NCBI GenBank assembly: GCA_959347425.1
Contig: OY365741.1
Coordinates: 2,070,501 to 2,134,500 of the forward strand
From: an uncultured Amylibacter sp.
GTDB lineage: Bacteria > Pseudomonadota > Alphaproteobacteria > Rhodobacterales > Rhodobacteraceae
DNA length: 64,000 nt
Reading direction: 5' to 3'
Part shown: positions 1 through 8,696 of the stretch, in pieces
Layout of the letters: each line of letters starts with the position of its first letter
Position numbering within the stretch: position 1 is the first letter of the stretch
Translations under genes and position numbers: made by a program
The notes under the pieces: model-generated
Told to the model about the DNA's origin: nothing
The model's input: the letters and a program-made list of their open reading frames with translations, nothing else
Databases searched by the model: none

Positions 1-364
1 CCGAAATGCCGAGGCCGCCTGGAACGGGTCCGAAAAGCTGTGCCATAGTAATCAGCAAATCCTCTGCTATTCGTGATTTTTGCAGCATAATCCCCATAAA
101 AATAAAGAGCGGGATAGCGATAAGGGTATCGCGTTCTGCCTCCCAATAAATGCCCCTTAAATTCGTAACCCCCGCCGATAGCCATTGCGACGGGTTGCCT
201 TGCGCGAAAAACGCCCCCGAATCGCTGGCGAAAATCAACCCGCATAGCCCGGCGAGGGCTATTGTGAATATGGAAACCCCGGGCAGAGCAAAGGCAACAG
301 GATAACCCGCACCCAAGGCGAAAGCCATCAATCCGACCAGTAATAAAAGGAAAAATAACTCCAT
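1..364 (-). CDS. TRAP transporter large permease (DctM-like), partial
   Basis: The minus strand from 364 down to base 1 is open and translates to a very hydrophobic N-terminus starting MELFFLLLLVGLMAF, followed by GYPVAFALPG and later IPLFIFMGIMLQKS. This pattern is typical of the DctM large membrane subunit of tripartite ATP-independent periplasmic (TRAP) transporters, which moves organic acids or other small solutes using an ion gradient. Only about 121 residues are inside the window; the rest lies off the left edge. The start codon shares one base with the stop codon of the upstream small permease gene (TGATG), so the two are translationally coupled. The substrate cannot be told from this fragment. 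Confidence 0.88.
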   Translation of the reverse strand, partial: MELFFLLLLVGLMAFALGAGYPVAFALPGVSIFTIALAGLCGLIFASDSGAFFAQGNPSQWLSAGVTNLRGIYWEAERDTLIAIPLFIFMGIMLQKSRIAEDLLITMAQLFGPVPGGLGIS

Positions 365-1335
365 CACGCGGTGCCTTTCAGTTTAATTGCGTCTGCCTTA
401 TCCGTGCGGATATCGGCGGAGTCGGGGTCCAGATAATCGGCGGTTGCCGACATCAAATACGCGCTGAATTGCAGCATCATGGACACGGCGAAAACCAGTA
501 AAAACCCCGCCATCAGGTATTTGACATAGAGCCCAAACCCCGCTTGGCTGGTTTCAAAATTGAGCAAAGGCCCCATAATAATAGCGGTTTTCTGCCCCAT
601 TCCCAAATACAAAATCGTCCAGCAGAGCGGTATTCCTAAACACAACGAACCATAGGCGTTAATCACTGATTTCGTGCGTGTGGTGAAGCTGGCGTATAGG
701 ACATCGACCCGCACATGCCCCTCTTCCAACAAGGTGAAAGCACTGGCAAACAGGAACAACGCCCCGTACCAAAACCGCACGAGGTCTGATAAAAACGCCT
801 GTTCGTAAGAGAAAATAAAGCGGAACAGGACGATTAATAGCTCCGCGATGACTATCAGTAACGCGAGCCAGTGGAAGCCCAGCGTTCGCGTCCGTGTGGC
901 GGTGATTATGGCTATGATAATGAGGGGGATATGGACGTATGGGCCGCGAAAATGCGACCGTCCAAGGTTTTGTTCCAGGTCTTTGCCCATGAAGGCGGAT
1001 AAAAATCCCTCTACCCGTAGGAATGAAATCAGGGCATCGCCCAGCCCGACCAATAGGACTATGAAAAACCCCGCACGGATAAGGAAGGTGTTTATGTTTG
1101 ATATGGTGTTCGCGTCTTGGGTGAGGGTGGTTGTTTTGGTTTTGTATAGGTAAATCAAGGCGGTAGAGATTAAAGCCAATGTTAATCCCCAGCCCGTTCC
1201 CGCCCCTGCGTTCGCGCCAAATCGGGCGAAAGTGCCAAGGATAAATGCCGTCATCACGCATAAATTGCCCCAGACCAGCAATCGCAGAGCCGTCGGGCTC
1301 GGGTCAAATATGGATTTTTGTCGGGTGGGGGGCAT
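364..1335 (-). CDS. TRAP transporter small permease (DctQ-like), long form
   Basis: This 323-residue protein is mostly membrane segments. The C-terminal half carries the DctQ pattern: a helix ending RFWYGALFLFASAFTLLEEGHVRVDVLY, then further helices. DctQ is the small membrane subunit that pairs with DctM in TRAP transporters. Usual DctQ proteins are about 160-200 residues; the extra N-terminal part contains additional predicted helices, as in some long DctQ forms. It is directly followed by the large permease gene. No DctP solute-binding gene lies upstream (the neighbour is a lipoprotein), so DctP must be beyond the left edge or elsewhere. Confidence 0.8.
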   Translation of the reverse strand: MPPTRQKSIFDPSPTALRLLVWGNLCVMTAFILGTFARFGANAGAGTGWGLTLALISTALIYLYKTKTTTLTQDANTISNINTFLIRAGFFIVLLVGLGDALISFLRVEGFLSAFMGKDLEQNLGRSHFRGPYVHIPLIIIAIITATRTRTLGFHWLALLIVIAELLIVLFRFIFSYEQAFLSDLVRFWYGALFLFASAFTLLEEGHVRVDVLYASFTTRTKSVINAYGSLCLGIPLCWTILYLGMGQKTAIIMGPLLNFETSQAGFGLYVKYLMAGFLLVFAVSMMLQFSAYLMSATADYLDPDSADIRTDKADAIKLKGTA

Positions 1336-1403
1336 GGGTTTCCCGTGTTAGAAATTGGATTTATAGGCAAGCCTAGCATAATTTGGCGGGGATGCAAGGG
1401 GTT

Positions 1404-1423
1404 TTAACGATTAACGATTAACC
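1404..1423. repeat. Short 7-bp repeat array (GATTAAC type)
   Basis: Between the TRAP small permease start and the lipoprotein stop are about three copies of a 7-bp unit of the form TTAACGA. It is a short member of the heptamer arrays found throughout the intergenic regions of this window. Confidence 0.7.
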
Positions 1424-1431
1424 CGCCCGTG

Positions 1432-4233
1432 TTAGGGTGAGGAGGGTGGTGCGACAGCAAACCCGCCAGCGTAGCTATACGAAGAAATCGCGCCTTCGAA
1501 CACGCCAATCGCACCTTTTACACCAATCAGCCCATTGAATGTACCGTTGTCAGCATCAGCACCGTGCAAATTAACACTTCCCCACATCACACCAGCAGCG
1601 TTAAAATCACCAATGAACCTAACGCCATTCGCATCCCCTTCATTACCATTTACAGAAGTAAATCCAGGGTCGCCATCGCCATCCAAAGTCGTAATCGTCC
1701 CCACGCTCCCTGCCTCAGAACTAGTACCGCCAAAAGTAATTTTCAGTGAAAAACTCCCAATATCTAGAGGGGGCGTGGCGAAACCAGTTTGACCTGCTAA
1801 CTTGCCAGTCCAAGTAGCGTTTTTGTCGGTATTGATAAGCGGTGCACCCAGATTTGTGGTTGGTAGCATCCCCACGTATGTTTGCCCAACGAAACCAGTG
1901 ATACTAATATTCACGTAGGCAAAACCGCTTTCATAGCCGTCTTGATTCACTGTCTCATTCAAGCGTAAAATACTGGGGGTAAAAGTACCTGCACTTGTCA
2001 CTATTTTATTGTCACCATCCAATCTGATATAATCCGAAGTTCCTCTTACAGCATTCGTAAAACCCGAATCCCGTAGAGGACTTGTTGTGGATTCATTATC
2101 CCCGCCCGAAGCAAAACTAGCCGTCCAATCAGCAAATTCCACACAATCACCCGCCGCGATGCAAGGGTCGGGTGGCGGTGGTGGCGCTGGTGGCGTGGCG
2201 AAAAACCCGCCAGAGTAGCTAATCGCACTACTCCCCGCAACAAGAGTTTCATGCCCACTGATAAACGCGCCAACCGCGCCATTCTGCCCGATAAGCCCCG
2301 TTAAAGTTCCCGGGCTGTAATTTTCGTGGTCTGTAAATATCTGTCTGTTTTCCCTTACCCCTACGATTGTTCCAAAGAGAATATCGCCTGAAATAACCCC
2401 CTTATCATCAAATGTCCCATCTATTGAATAATAAAACCCCGTACCACCAACATTAAAAAAAGTCTTCATCGTTCCCTCATCCCCGTCAAAGGTAATATCA
2501 AGTTCAAAATCGTCACCATTATCTGCACCTACCACTGCTTCAGCAATACCCGCAACAGCGCGGAAATCGCCCTGCCATTTTAGGGCTGTTGTAGTAGTGT
2601 CACTTATCGGTGCACCCAAATTTGTCCCTGCCAAAATCCCAGCATAATAAGCATCATTCTCGGTAAAAAATGCCATGCCATTCGTGGTGCTTTCTGTTAT
2701 AAATAATGTTGTCGGTACAAGTCCTTCGGTCAAGGTGCTGGCGGTCGTTGCTGTAATCGCCAAAAATTCATTTGTCGTGGTTGCGTTTGGCGTGGCTGGA
2801 TAGGTTGGCAAATCGGCAATTTCCACAGTGCATTCAGCGGTGATCAGCCCCCCCTCGCAAGGGTCAGGCACGCTCATCAAACTCTCGCCTCGCAAATCAG
2901 CCCTACAGTCGTCGTTGTTTGGGGTTGCCATACAAAACTCCACCCGTGCCTGTGTAAAAGTATCCGTTTCACAATCCGTGCCAAAAAGGTTAGCGGTGGA
3001 CGATTTACAATACGCCAACCGCGCAGGTTGGAAATCCGCACCACAGGTTGCGGGTGCGAAAGTCAAAGGGTCATTGCAAGCCCTATAACCCGCGCAACGG
3101 GCATCGTTTGTTTGGTCGGTTTCGCAATAGCCAAACCTGCTGGTTCGCACGGAATCTCTGCTCGCCGTAAAGGTCGCCTCTGTATCACACGTATCGCTAA
3201 ACGGATCTTGCAAACACCCCGCAAACGCGGTCGCAAACAGCACATTGCATTGCGCGGTTGTCGCGGTCGCATCCGCACATCCATCAATCTGTGCGCCTAT
3301 AAACAGAGCCACGTCCTTGCAAAACGCATCAAACGAATTCAAGGTGCAAACGGCAGTTTGCGCATCGGGGCAATTCGGTGCATCGGTAACCCCATTACGA
3401 CAATTTAGCGTTTCGGAGTCCCTTTGGCTCATGTAAGTCGTGCCAATAAAACAAATCCCCGCTTGAAACGGATTCGTGGGGCAAGTGGTCGCCGCCGCGG
3501 CCGCACAGCCGTCAAGCCCGTTATTTCCTTTGCATGCCTCCAATCGCTCCATCCGTTGGGTGGTATAATCAATGGCGGGGTCATTGCAAAGAACTGTATT
3601 ATACGGATTGCCTATGCAAACATCCCTAACCACATTAGCAGGGCAAGCATTACCCGTGCCTACATTGGCTTCACAATTACTGAGGATTTGTTGCCTTTGT
3701 CCTTCATAAGGTGCTACATTATGGCAAATCTCATCATGCACATTATTTGGGCAGGTCGCGTCAATCTGTTTTGTCCGTTCCAGCCCGTATGTTCCATCAT
3801 CCGCCCCCGCCGTGCCTAACCTGCAAACATCCAAAAACGGGTCAGCCGTGCATTCCGTGGCAACCGCCACGGGGCAGAGTGGGTCTCGTCCAGTGGTATC
3901 GTCATTGGTACAGGTCAGGCGAATCCGTTGTCGCGCGTTGGTGTAGTCATTATTATCAATGCAAAGCCCCGCATCATACGGGTTTTCACCGCAAACGCGA
4001 ATCACCGTCGGGGCGCAATCGTTTGCCTTTGTCGTGGTGGGTTTGCTGGCATCACTGCAAAAAACCTCTGCCTCCGTTGGCGTTGGGGCGGTGCAAGTCG
4101 TGCCAAACGGATTCTGCGTGCAAGTCAAGGCTGTGGGGCCGCTATTAAAGGTGTTATTAACAGCAACACCCCCAGCACAAGCGGTTAGCAGAGCAAGGGT
4201 GGTTAGGGCGATTAGGGTTTTGAGATAAGTCAT
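1432..4233 (-). CDS. Large Cys-rich surface lipoprotein with two C-terminal TbpB-like barrel modules
   Basis: This 933-residue protein starts with a lipoprotein signal peptide ending LLTAC, so Cys19 should be lipidated. Residues about 35-460 form roughly nine degenerate Cys-rich repeats of 40-50 residues, each like C-x4-F/Y-x4-C ... Y-x3-R ... C ... C. Two copies of a second module follow, each ending in a signature such as GLIGQNGAVGAF then YSGGF, and GLIGVKGAIGVF then YAGGF, separated by a Cys pair (PDPCIAAGDC). The module resembles the eight-stranded barrel of transferrin-binding-protein-B-like surface lipoproteins; that match is my inference from the glycine pattern. The ligand is unknown. 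It belongs to a family of seven paralogs in this window. A Shine-Dalgarno AAAGGA precedes the ATG. Confidence 0.75.
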   Translation of the reverse strand: MTYLKTLIALTTLALLTACAGGVAVNNTFNSGPTALTCTQNPFGTTCTAPTPTEAEVFCSDASKPTTTKANDCAPTVIRVCGENPYDAGLCIDNNDYTNARQRIRLTCTNDDTTGRDPLCPVAVATECTADPFLDVCRLGTAGADDGTYGLERTKQIDATCPNNVHDEICHNVAPYEGQRQQILSNCEANVGTGNACPANVVRDVCIGNPYNTVLCNDPAIDYTTQRMERLEACKGNNGLDGCAAAAATTCPTNPFQAGICFIGTTYMSQRDSETLNCRNGVTDAPNCPDAQTAVCTLNSFDAFCKDVALFIGAQIDGCADATATTAQCNVLFATAFAGCLQDPFSDTCDTEATFTASRDSVRTSRFGYCETDQTNDARCAGYRACNDPLTFAPATCGADFQPARLAYCKSSTANLFGTDCETDTFTQARVEFCMATPNNDDCRADLRGESLMSVPDPCEGGLITAECTVEIADLPTYPATPNATTTNEFLAITATTASTLTEGLVPTTLFITESTTNGMAFFTENDAYYAGILAGTNLGAPISDTTTTALKWQGDFRAVAGIAEAVVGADNGDDFELDITFDGDEGTMKTFFNVGGTGFYYSIDGTFDDKGVISGDILFGTIVGVRENRQIFTDHENYSPGTLTGLIGQNGAVGAFISGHETLVAGSSAISYSGGFFATPPAPPPPPDPCIAAGDCVEFADWTASFASGGDNESTTSPLRDSGFTNAVRGTSDYIRLDGDNKIVTSAGTFTPSILRLNETVNQDGYESGFAYVNISITGFVGQTYVGMLPTTNLGAPLINTDKNATWTGKLAGQTGFATPPLDIGSFSLKITFGGTSSEAGSVGTITTLDGDGDPGFTSVNGNEGDANGVRFIGDFNAAGVMWGSVNLHGADADNGTFNGLIGVKGAIGVFEGAISSYSYAGGFAVAPPSSP

Positions 4234-4273
4234 GAGCGTGTCCTTTGATGGTTAAGAATTCATTAACACTTCC

Positions 4274-4303
4274 ACTATAAACACAATTTTGGGGGAGTGT
4301 CAA
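4274..4303 (-). promoter_or_regulatory. Putative promoter of the 1432-4233 lipoprotein gene
   Basis: On the minus strand a perfect -35 box TTGACA (4303-4298) is followed after 18 bases by TATAGT (4279-4274); TTATAG gives the optimal 17-base spacing. It lies about 40 bases upstream of the lipoprotein start. Confidence 0.6.
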
Positions 4304-4418
4304 GCCCTAATAACTACCCCCTAATCCCTAACAATTAAAACAATTCCCACACAAATACCCCCGCCCATCCCCACCGATATTCAAACTCTCTTAACCTTTT
4401 TGCCACAAAACCCACCTT

Positions 4419-5261
4419 ATGAAAATCCTCTTCGCCATCCTTACCGTCATAACGGCACTCATAGCCACTGCCACCGCCTCTCGCGCCGATATAACCTTGA
4501 CCTTCGGCACCTACGCGGGCGATAAACCCAGCGAAACCGTCCGCGAGTTAAAACCCTTCCTAGATTACCTCGCCCATCAAATCCATATAACCCTAGGCGA
4601 ACCCGTCACCATCGTTATGAAAATCGCGCCGACCTACGACCAAGCCATAGACAACCTGATTAACGGCACTGTGGATTTTTCACGGTTTGGGCCGTCGTCC
4701 TATGTCCTCGCCAAAACCCGCGCCCCAACCCTGCGGATTATAGCTACGGAGGCACAAAACAGCCAACGTCCCTATAAGGGCGTGATTGCCGTCCATAAAG
4801 ACAGCGACATCCGCCATATCGCCGATTTACGGGGGCGCTCGTTCGCCTTTGCCTCGCCGTTTTCCACGATTGGGCGGTATTTCGCGCAGAGCCAGCTGCT
4901 CACCGCGGGGATAGATTCGGAGGGGCTCAGCCATCATATGTTCCTTAATCGCCACGATAGGGTGGGTGTGGCGGTTGCCGCCAAAACATACGATGCGGGG
5001 GCGTTGGAAACCCAAACGTTTCAGAGGCTTATCCAAGATGGTGCGCCCTTACGCAGTATCAAAGATTTTGACCAAACCCCGAAACCTTGGATAGCGGGGG
5101 ACACTATGCCCGAATCGCTCATCCCCATTATCCGCGATATTATGCTGCATGTGCGCGATAAAGCCGCGCTGAGTGCCGTTGCCCAATCGGGGTTTGTCAT
5201 TGGCAATGATAGCTATTATCAACCCGTGCGCGATGCTATGGCGCAAAGTCGGGGGTTTTAA
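4419..5261 (+). CDS. PhnD-like periplasmic phosphonate/phosphite-type binding protein
   Basis: The 280-residue product begins with a Sec signal peptide (MKILFAILTVITALIATATASRA). The mature part has the PhnD-family pattern: LTFGTYAGDKPSETVRELKPFLDYL near the N-terminus, then VDFSRFGPSSYVLA, and FAFASPFSTIGRYF with residues that line the anion pocket in this family. Such proteins bind phosphonate, phosphite or phosphate in the periplasm. No ABC permease or ATPase gene is adjacent; the next gene, only three bases away, is a hybrid histidine kinase. The protein may therefore act as a periplasmic sensor for that kinase and not as a transport component. That role is inferred from gene order only. 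Confidence 0.75.
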   Translation: MKILFAILTVITALIATATASRADITLTFGTYAGDKPSETVRELKPFLDYLAHQIHITLGEPVTIVMKIAPTYDQAIDNLINGTVDFSRFGPSSYVLAKTRAPTLRIIATEAQNSQRPYKGVIAVHKDSDIRHIADLRGRSFAFASPFSTIGRYFAQSQLLTAGIDSEGLSHHMFLNRHDRVGVAVAAKTYDAGALETQTFQRLIQDGAPLRSIKDFDQTPKPWIAGDTMPESLIPIIRDIMLHVRDKAALSAVAQSGFVIGNDSYYQPVRDAMAQSRGF

Positions 5262-5264
5262 TCT

Positions 5265-7046
5265 GTGAATTTCCCCGCTATGAAACTGTCCTCTATGAAA
5301 CTCCCCGCGATAAAACTGCCACCGATGAAACTCCCCGCGATTAATTTCCTTTCATGCCTATCGCCAAAACGCCTGCCTTTGTTTTGCCAAACCTGCCTTA
5401 CGGTCGTTGTCATAACCCTCATCTGGGGGGGTATATCGTCCCACGTCATCCGCGGGGTGGAGGCCGCGCATTTACAAGAAGACCTAACCGCCCAAACCGC
5501 CCAAGCCGTATCATTATTAAGCGGCCTTACCGTTGAATCCATCATCATTGAGGACACGGCACGGATAGAAACCGCCCTGCAAGAGGCCGTGGAACGCTTG
5601 CCAAAATTACTATCCGTCCAAGTCTTCAACCCACAGGGGCAGGAAATCGCCCGCTACCCCGCCACCCCCCATTCCGCCAGTGCGGACGTAGAAAAATTCG
5701 TGAAATCCGTCAATTTAGTAGGGCAGAACTTCGGCACTATGCACGTGTTTTGGTCTATCAGCCAAGACCGCACCCACATGGTACAGCGATTAAACCAAAC
5801 CGTGTATATGAGCATAGCCTTTATGGTCGCCTTGGGCGCGATTTACCTATGTTTAACGTGGTATTTGAACGCTCGCAATTTGGAATTGAAAACCGCCCGT
5901 GCGCAGGCGGTATCCGCCAATCACGCGAAATCGCAGTTCCTTGCGACTATGAGCCACGAAATCCGCACCCCCATGAACGGAGTCATAGGCATGGCAAACC
6001 AAATGCTGGAGACTCGGCTGGACAGCGAACAACGGCTGTATGTGGAGACTATTGTGAAATCTGGCACGGCTTTGTTGCGGATTATCAACGATGTGCTGGA
6101 TTTTTCAAAGATAGAGGCGGGGAAGATGACCCTGACCCGTGCCGATTTTAACCTGAAGGATTTGCTGGATGATGTGGTGCAAATCATCGCCCCCCTTGCC
6201 GTGAAAAAGGGGATTGGGCTGGATTTACACTATCATTCCTCGCTGGCGGAGGATTTTTACGGGGACGGCGGGCGAGTCGCGCAGGTGTTAATTAACATTC
6301 TGGGTAATGCGGTGAAATTCACCCCGCATGGAACTGTGCGAGTGCGGGTTTCTGGCAGTGTTTCCAATGGCTTACCCCGTGGCGTTACCCGTATTGGTAT
6401 AGCGATTAAAGACAGTGGGATTGGCATTGAAAAGGGGCAGTTGGCGGATATATTTAACGAATTCGAACAGATTGACGGGGCGAAAACTCGTAAATTTGAG
6501 GGGACGGGGTTGGGCTTGGCTATTTCCGCGCGTTTGCTGGATTTAATGGGTGGTAAGGTGGCGGTCAGCTCTGGCGTGGGGCGCGGGGTGTTGTTTTATA
6601 TCACGCTGGATTTGCCCTCGGCAAAGGGCGGTTTGGTTGGTGGTAATACGGATATTAACGCGGCGGATTTGCCCGCGATAAAGGTGCTGTATGCTGAGGA
6701 TAATAAGACCAATCAGTTGGTATTGAAGGCTATGTTAAAGGATACGGCGGTGGATTTGCGGATGGCTAATAACGGGCTGGAAGCGTGTGAAATGGTGCGG
6801 ACGCGGGCGTTCGTGCCTGATTTGATTTTTATGGATGTGTTTATGCCAGAGATGGACGGGTTGCAGGCGGCGGTGGAAATTCGTGCGTTGCAAAAGCAAC
6901 AGGGGCAGGGGTGTCCTATCATCGCGCTGAGTGCCAGCGTGATGGAAGAGGAACGCAAGCGGTGCTTTGACGCAGGGATGGATGATTATCTGGGCAAGCC
7001 AGTGGTGAAGCAGGAGTTGTTTCGGGCGGTTCTAGGTAAATTGTGA
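5265..7046 (+). CDS. Hybrid sensor histidine kinase with receiver domain
   Basis: The 593-residue protein has an N-terminal membrane segment (about 43-60), a periplasmic domain (about 65-175), a second membrane helix (about 180-200), a HisKA dimerisation domain with the phosphorylated His in [11 protein letters not shown] (His231), an HATPase domain with DSGIGI and GTGLGLAIS, and a C-terminal receiver whose phospho-acceptor is Asp524 ([12 protein letters not shown]). The final GKPV supplies the conserved Lys. The start is taken as GTG three bases after the binding-protein gene. Several in-frame ATG codons follow, within four imperfect 15-bp repeats encoding MKLPAI-like units, so the exact start is uncertain. 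No separate response regulator lies next to it. Probable input: the PhnD-like protein encoded just upstream. Confidence 0.88.
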   Translation: MNFPAMKLSSMKLPAIKLPPMKLPAINFLSCLSPKRLPLFCQTCLTVVVITLIWGGISSHVIRGVEAAHLQEDLTAQTAQAVSLLSGLTVESIIIEDTARIETALQEAVERLPKLLSVQVFNPQGQEIARYPATPHSASADVEKFVKSVNLVGQNFGTMHVFWSISQDRTHMVQRLNQTVYMSIAFMVALGAIYLCLTWYLNARNLELKTARAQAVSANHAKSQFLATMSHEIRTPMNGVIGMANQMLETRLDSEQRLYVETIVKSGTALLRIINDVLDFSKIEAGKMTLTRADFNLKDLLDDVVQIIAPLAVKKGIGLDLHYHSSLAEDFYGDGGRVAQVLINILGNAVKFTPHGTVRVRVSGSVSNGLPRGVTRIGIAIKDSGIGIEKGQLADIFNEFEQIDGAKTRKFEGTGLGLAISARLLDLMGGKVAVSSGVGRGVLFYITLDLPSAKGGLVGGNTDINAADLPAIKVLYAEDNKTNQLVLKAMLKDTAVDLRMANNGLEACEMVRTRAFVPDLIFMDVFMPEMDGLQAAVEIRALQKQQGQGCPIIALSASVMEEERKRCFDAGMDDYLGKPVVKQELFRAVLGKL

Positions 7047-7500
7047 ATTATGAATTATGAATTGTGAATTATGAATAGCCCTTTGGGTCTTCGTCATCGC
7101 TACGCGAGTGCCGACCAGCGTGGTCTTTTGTGCGTAGCCCCCACTTCGTGGAGGCATGCCAAAAGCCCTTTGGTTACAAGACGTTAGGGATTCTATAAAT
7201 CTATTATTAGGATATACAAGACGATAATCTAGATTATTTGCAAAGAATACTTGGAAATTGATGATAGGTTTGCTCTAAATTTATTTAGGCTTTGCCTAGA
7301 TACTAGGACAGGCTTTAGCCAAAAAACCCCGTCCAGCTCTCCGCAGGAGGGGTGGGCGGGTGGGCAACCGAACGAAGTGAGGGCGCAACAAAAAACCTCC
7401 GCTCTTAACCTCTAATAACCAACCCCCAATTATTAACAACCAATAATTCATAATTCATAATTCATAATTCATAATTCATAATTCACAATTCATCATTAAA
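7047..7500. repeat. Composite intergenic repeat element A
   Basis: This non-coding stretch follows the kinase stop. It opens with a 7-bp array (GAATTAT/GAATTGT), then a segment with the words TCTTCGTCATCGCTACGCGA and CGACCAGCGTGGTCTTTTG, a long hairpin (GTAGCCCCCACTTCGTGGAG flanked by CTTTTG-type arms), a conserved AT-rich core and a G/C-rich block with GGAGGGGTGGGCGGG. It ends with an (ATTCATA)n array, the inverse complement of the opening array type. The same blocks recur at 14.2, 16.5, 22.7, 44.3, 47.7 and 60.0 kb. It has no plausible open reading frame. Confidence 0.8.
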
Positions 7501-7576
7501 CCTTGACCTCCGCCCGATTTCCCCTTACACTCACCGATAAAACCTGACCACCCGAACCCCAGACCAAAGACCACCC

Positions 7577-8077
7577 ATGCCGACACCCCCCGCAAACCCC
7601 GTCCCCCGTGCAGTATTCCTAGAATTCATGCGCGGCGTAGCCAGCAGTGTCGCCGTCGTCACCACAAACGGAGACGCGGGCAAACACGGCACAACCGTCA
7701 GCTCTTTTTGCTCAGTTTCGGCCGACCCGCCAACGATGCTGGTTTGCGTTGACGCGCAGTCTCGCATAGCGCAAATGATCCGCGCCAACGGGGTTTTCAA
7801 CATAAACGTCCTGCCCCAAGACGGGATAGAAATCGCGAAACGGTTTGCGGGTGCGGATGATGGCTGGCTGAACGACCGCTTTGATGGGATTAAATGCAGT
7901 GATGCCAGTGTGCCTGAAATCATCGGTGCGTCCGTGTTATCCTGCGTTTTGGTGCAATCGGTTTTGGCGGGTAGCCACCAGATTTGCATCGGGCAAGTCG
8001 GTGGGTTGGCAAAGGGGGCGGCCGCACCTTTGACCTATTTTGATGGCAGTTACCATCAGATTATGAAAACATCATGA
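7577..8077 (+). CDS. Flavin reductase domain protein
   Basis: The 166-residue protein matches the small flavin reductase family (HpaC/RutF-like): FMRGVASSVAVVTT at the start, GTTVSSFCSVSADPPTMLVCVD as the flavin-binding strand, FNINVL, and a C-terminal YFDGSYH. Such enzymes use NAD(P)H to make reduced FMN or FAD and pass it to a partner monooxygenase. The likely partner is the luciferase-like monooxygenase at 10204, in the same orientation. The two are now separated by an AT-rich ankyrin gene and an aldehyde dehydrogenase gene. The start is the first ATG of the open frame; a Shine-Dalgarno is not obvious. Confidence 0.85.
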   Translation: MPTPPANPVPRAVFLEFMRGVASSVAVVTTNGDAGKHGTTVSSFCSVSADPPTMLVCVDAQSRIAQMIRANGVFNINVLPQDGIEIAKRFAGADDGWLNDRFDGIKCSDASVPEIIGASVLSCVLVQSVLAGSHQICIGQVGGLAKGAAAPLTYFDGSYHQIMKTS

Positions 8078-8235
8078 GTGGTGAATTGTGGATTGTGAAT
8101 TATTAGGTTAAAAGAGTATAAACACATGGTTAGAAAGGATACCCCTATGTTAAAAATAATAAAAATAAGTTTTGTAGGTCTGGTTAGAAATTAAATGAAG
8201 CACAGTACTAACTGATAACTAAACGGGGAAGTAAA

Positions 8236-8682
8236 ATGGAAATAGACTATAATAAATCAAGTCATCAAGAAACTAATTTTCAAAAATTAGAGGAAGACTA
8301 CATTTTTTGGCAAGGTAAGAGCCTCAAATCATTGATGCGTTGTATAAAAAACGCAAGCCATATAGATGAGGTAGGTGCAGGTAATTTATTAAGCCGCACA
8401 ATGCTTCATTGGGCATCAAGGTGGAATCAAGACCCTATTATAGTTCATACTTTATTAGGTGAAAAAGCGAACGTTAATGCGTTGGATTTTTTTCAACAAA
8501 CGCCACTTCATCTGGCAGCTTGGAAGAATCCAAATCATGAAATTACTGGGGCTTTGTTAAGTGCGCGACCAGATGTTAATATAAAAGATAAGTGGGGGCG
8601 AACTCCTTTTGACCTTATAAAGGAAAACATAGATATTAAAAATACCTATGTCTATGAAAAATTAGAGAATTTAAGTCAATAA
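8236..8682 (+). CDS. Small ankyrin-repeat protein
   Basis: The 148-residue product has about three ankyrin repeats (about 50-135), seen as TMLHWASRWNQ, QTPLHLAAWKNP and WGRTPFDLIKEN with NVNALD/DVNIKD turns. Ankyrin repeats bind other proteins; the partner is unknown. No signal peptide is present. Base composition is clearly more AT-rich than the flanking catabolic genes, and it sits between flavin reductase and aldehyde dehydrogenase, so it looks like a later insertion. The Shine-Dalgarno GGGGAAG is 6 bases before the ATG. Confidence 0.75.
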   Translation: MEIDYNKSSHQETNFQKLEEDYIFWQGKSLKSLMRCIKNASHIDEVGAGNLLSRTMLHWASRWNQDPIIVHTLLGEKANVNALDFFQQTPLHLAAWKNPNHEITGALLSARPDVNIKDKWGRTPFDLIKENIDIKNTYVYEKLENLSQ

Positions 8683-8696
8683 AAAAGAAACCCAAA

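Noticed and set aside
3028..3819. Long plus-strand open frames opposite the 1432 lipoprotein gene
   Set aside because: They are shadows of the Cys- and Thr-rich lipoprotein; they have no ribosome site, no domain and no conserved start.
7047..7500. Insertion sequence with a transposase in the composite elements
   Set aside because: No frame over 65 codons with any transposase motif was found in any copy; if mobile, they are non-autonomous.
8147..8194. A 15-codon frame with AAAGGA upstream before the ankyrin gene
   Set aside because: It is too short to support; it could be a leader peptide but nothing else in the sequence points to that.
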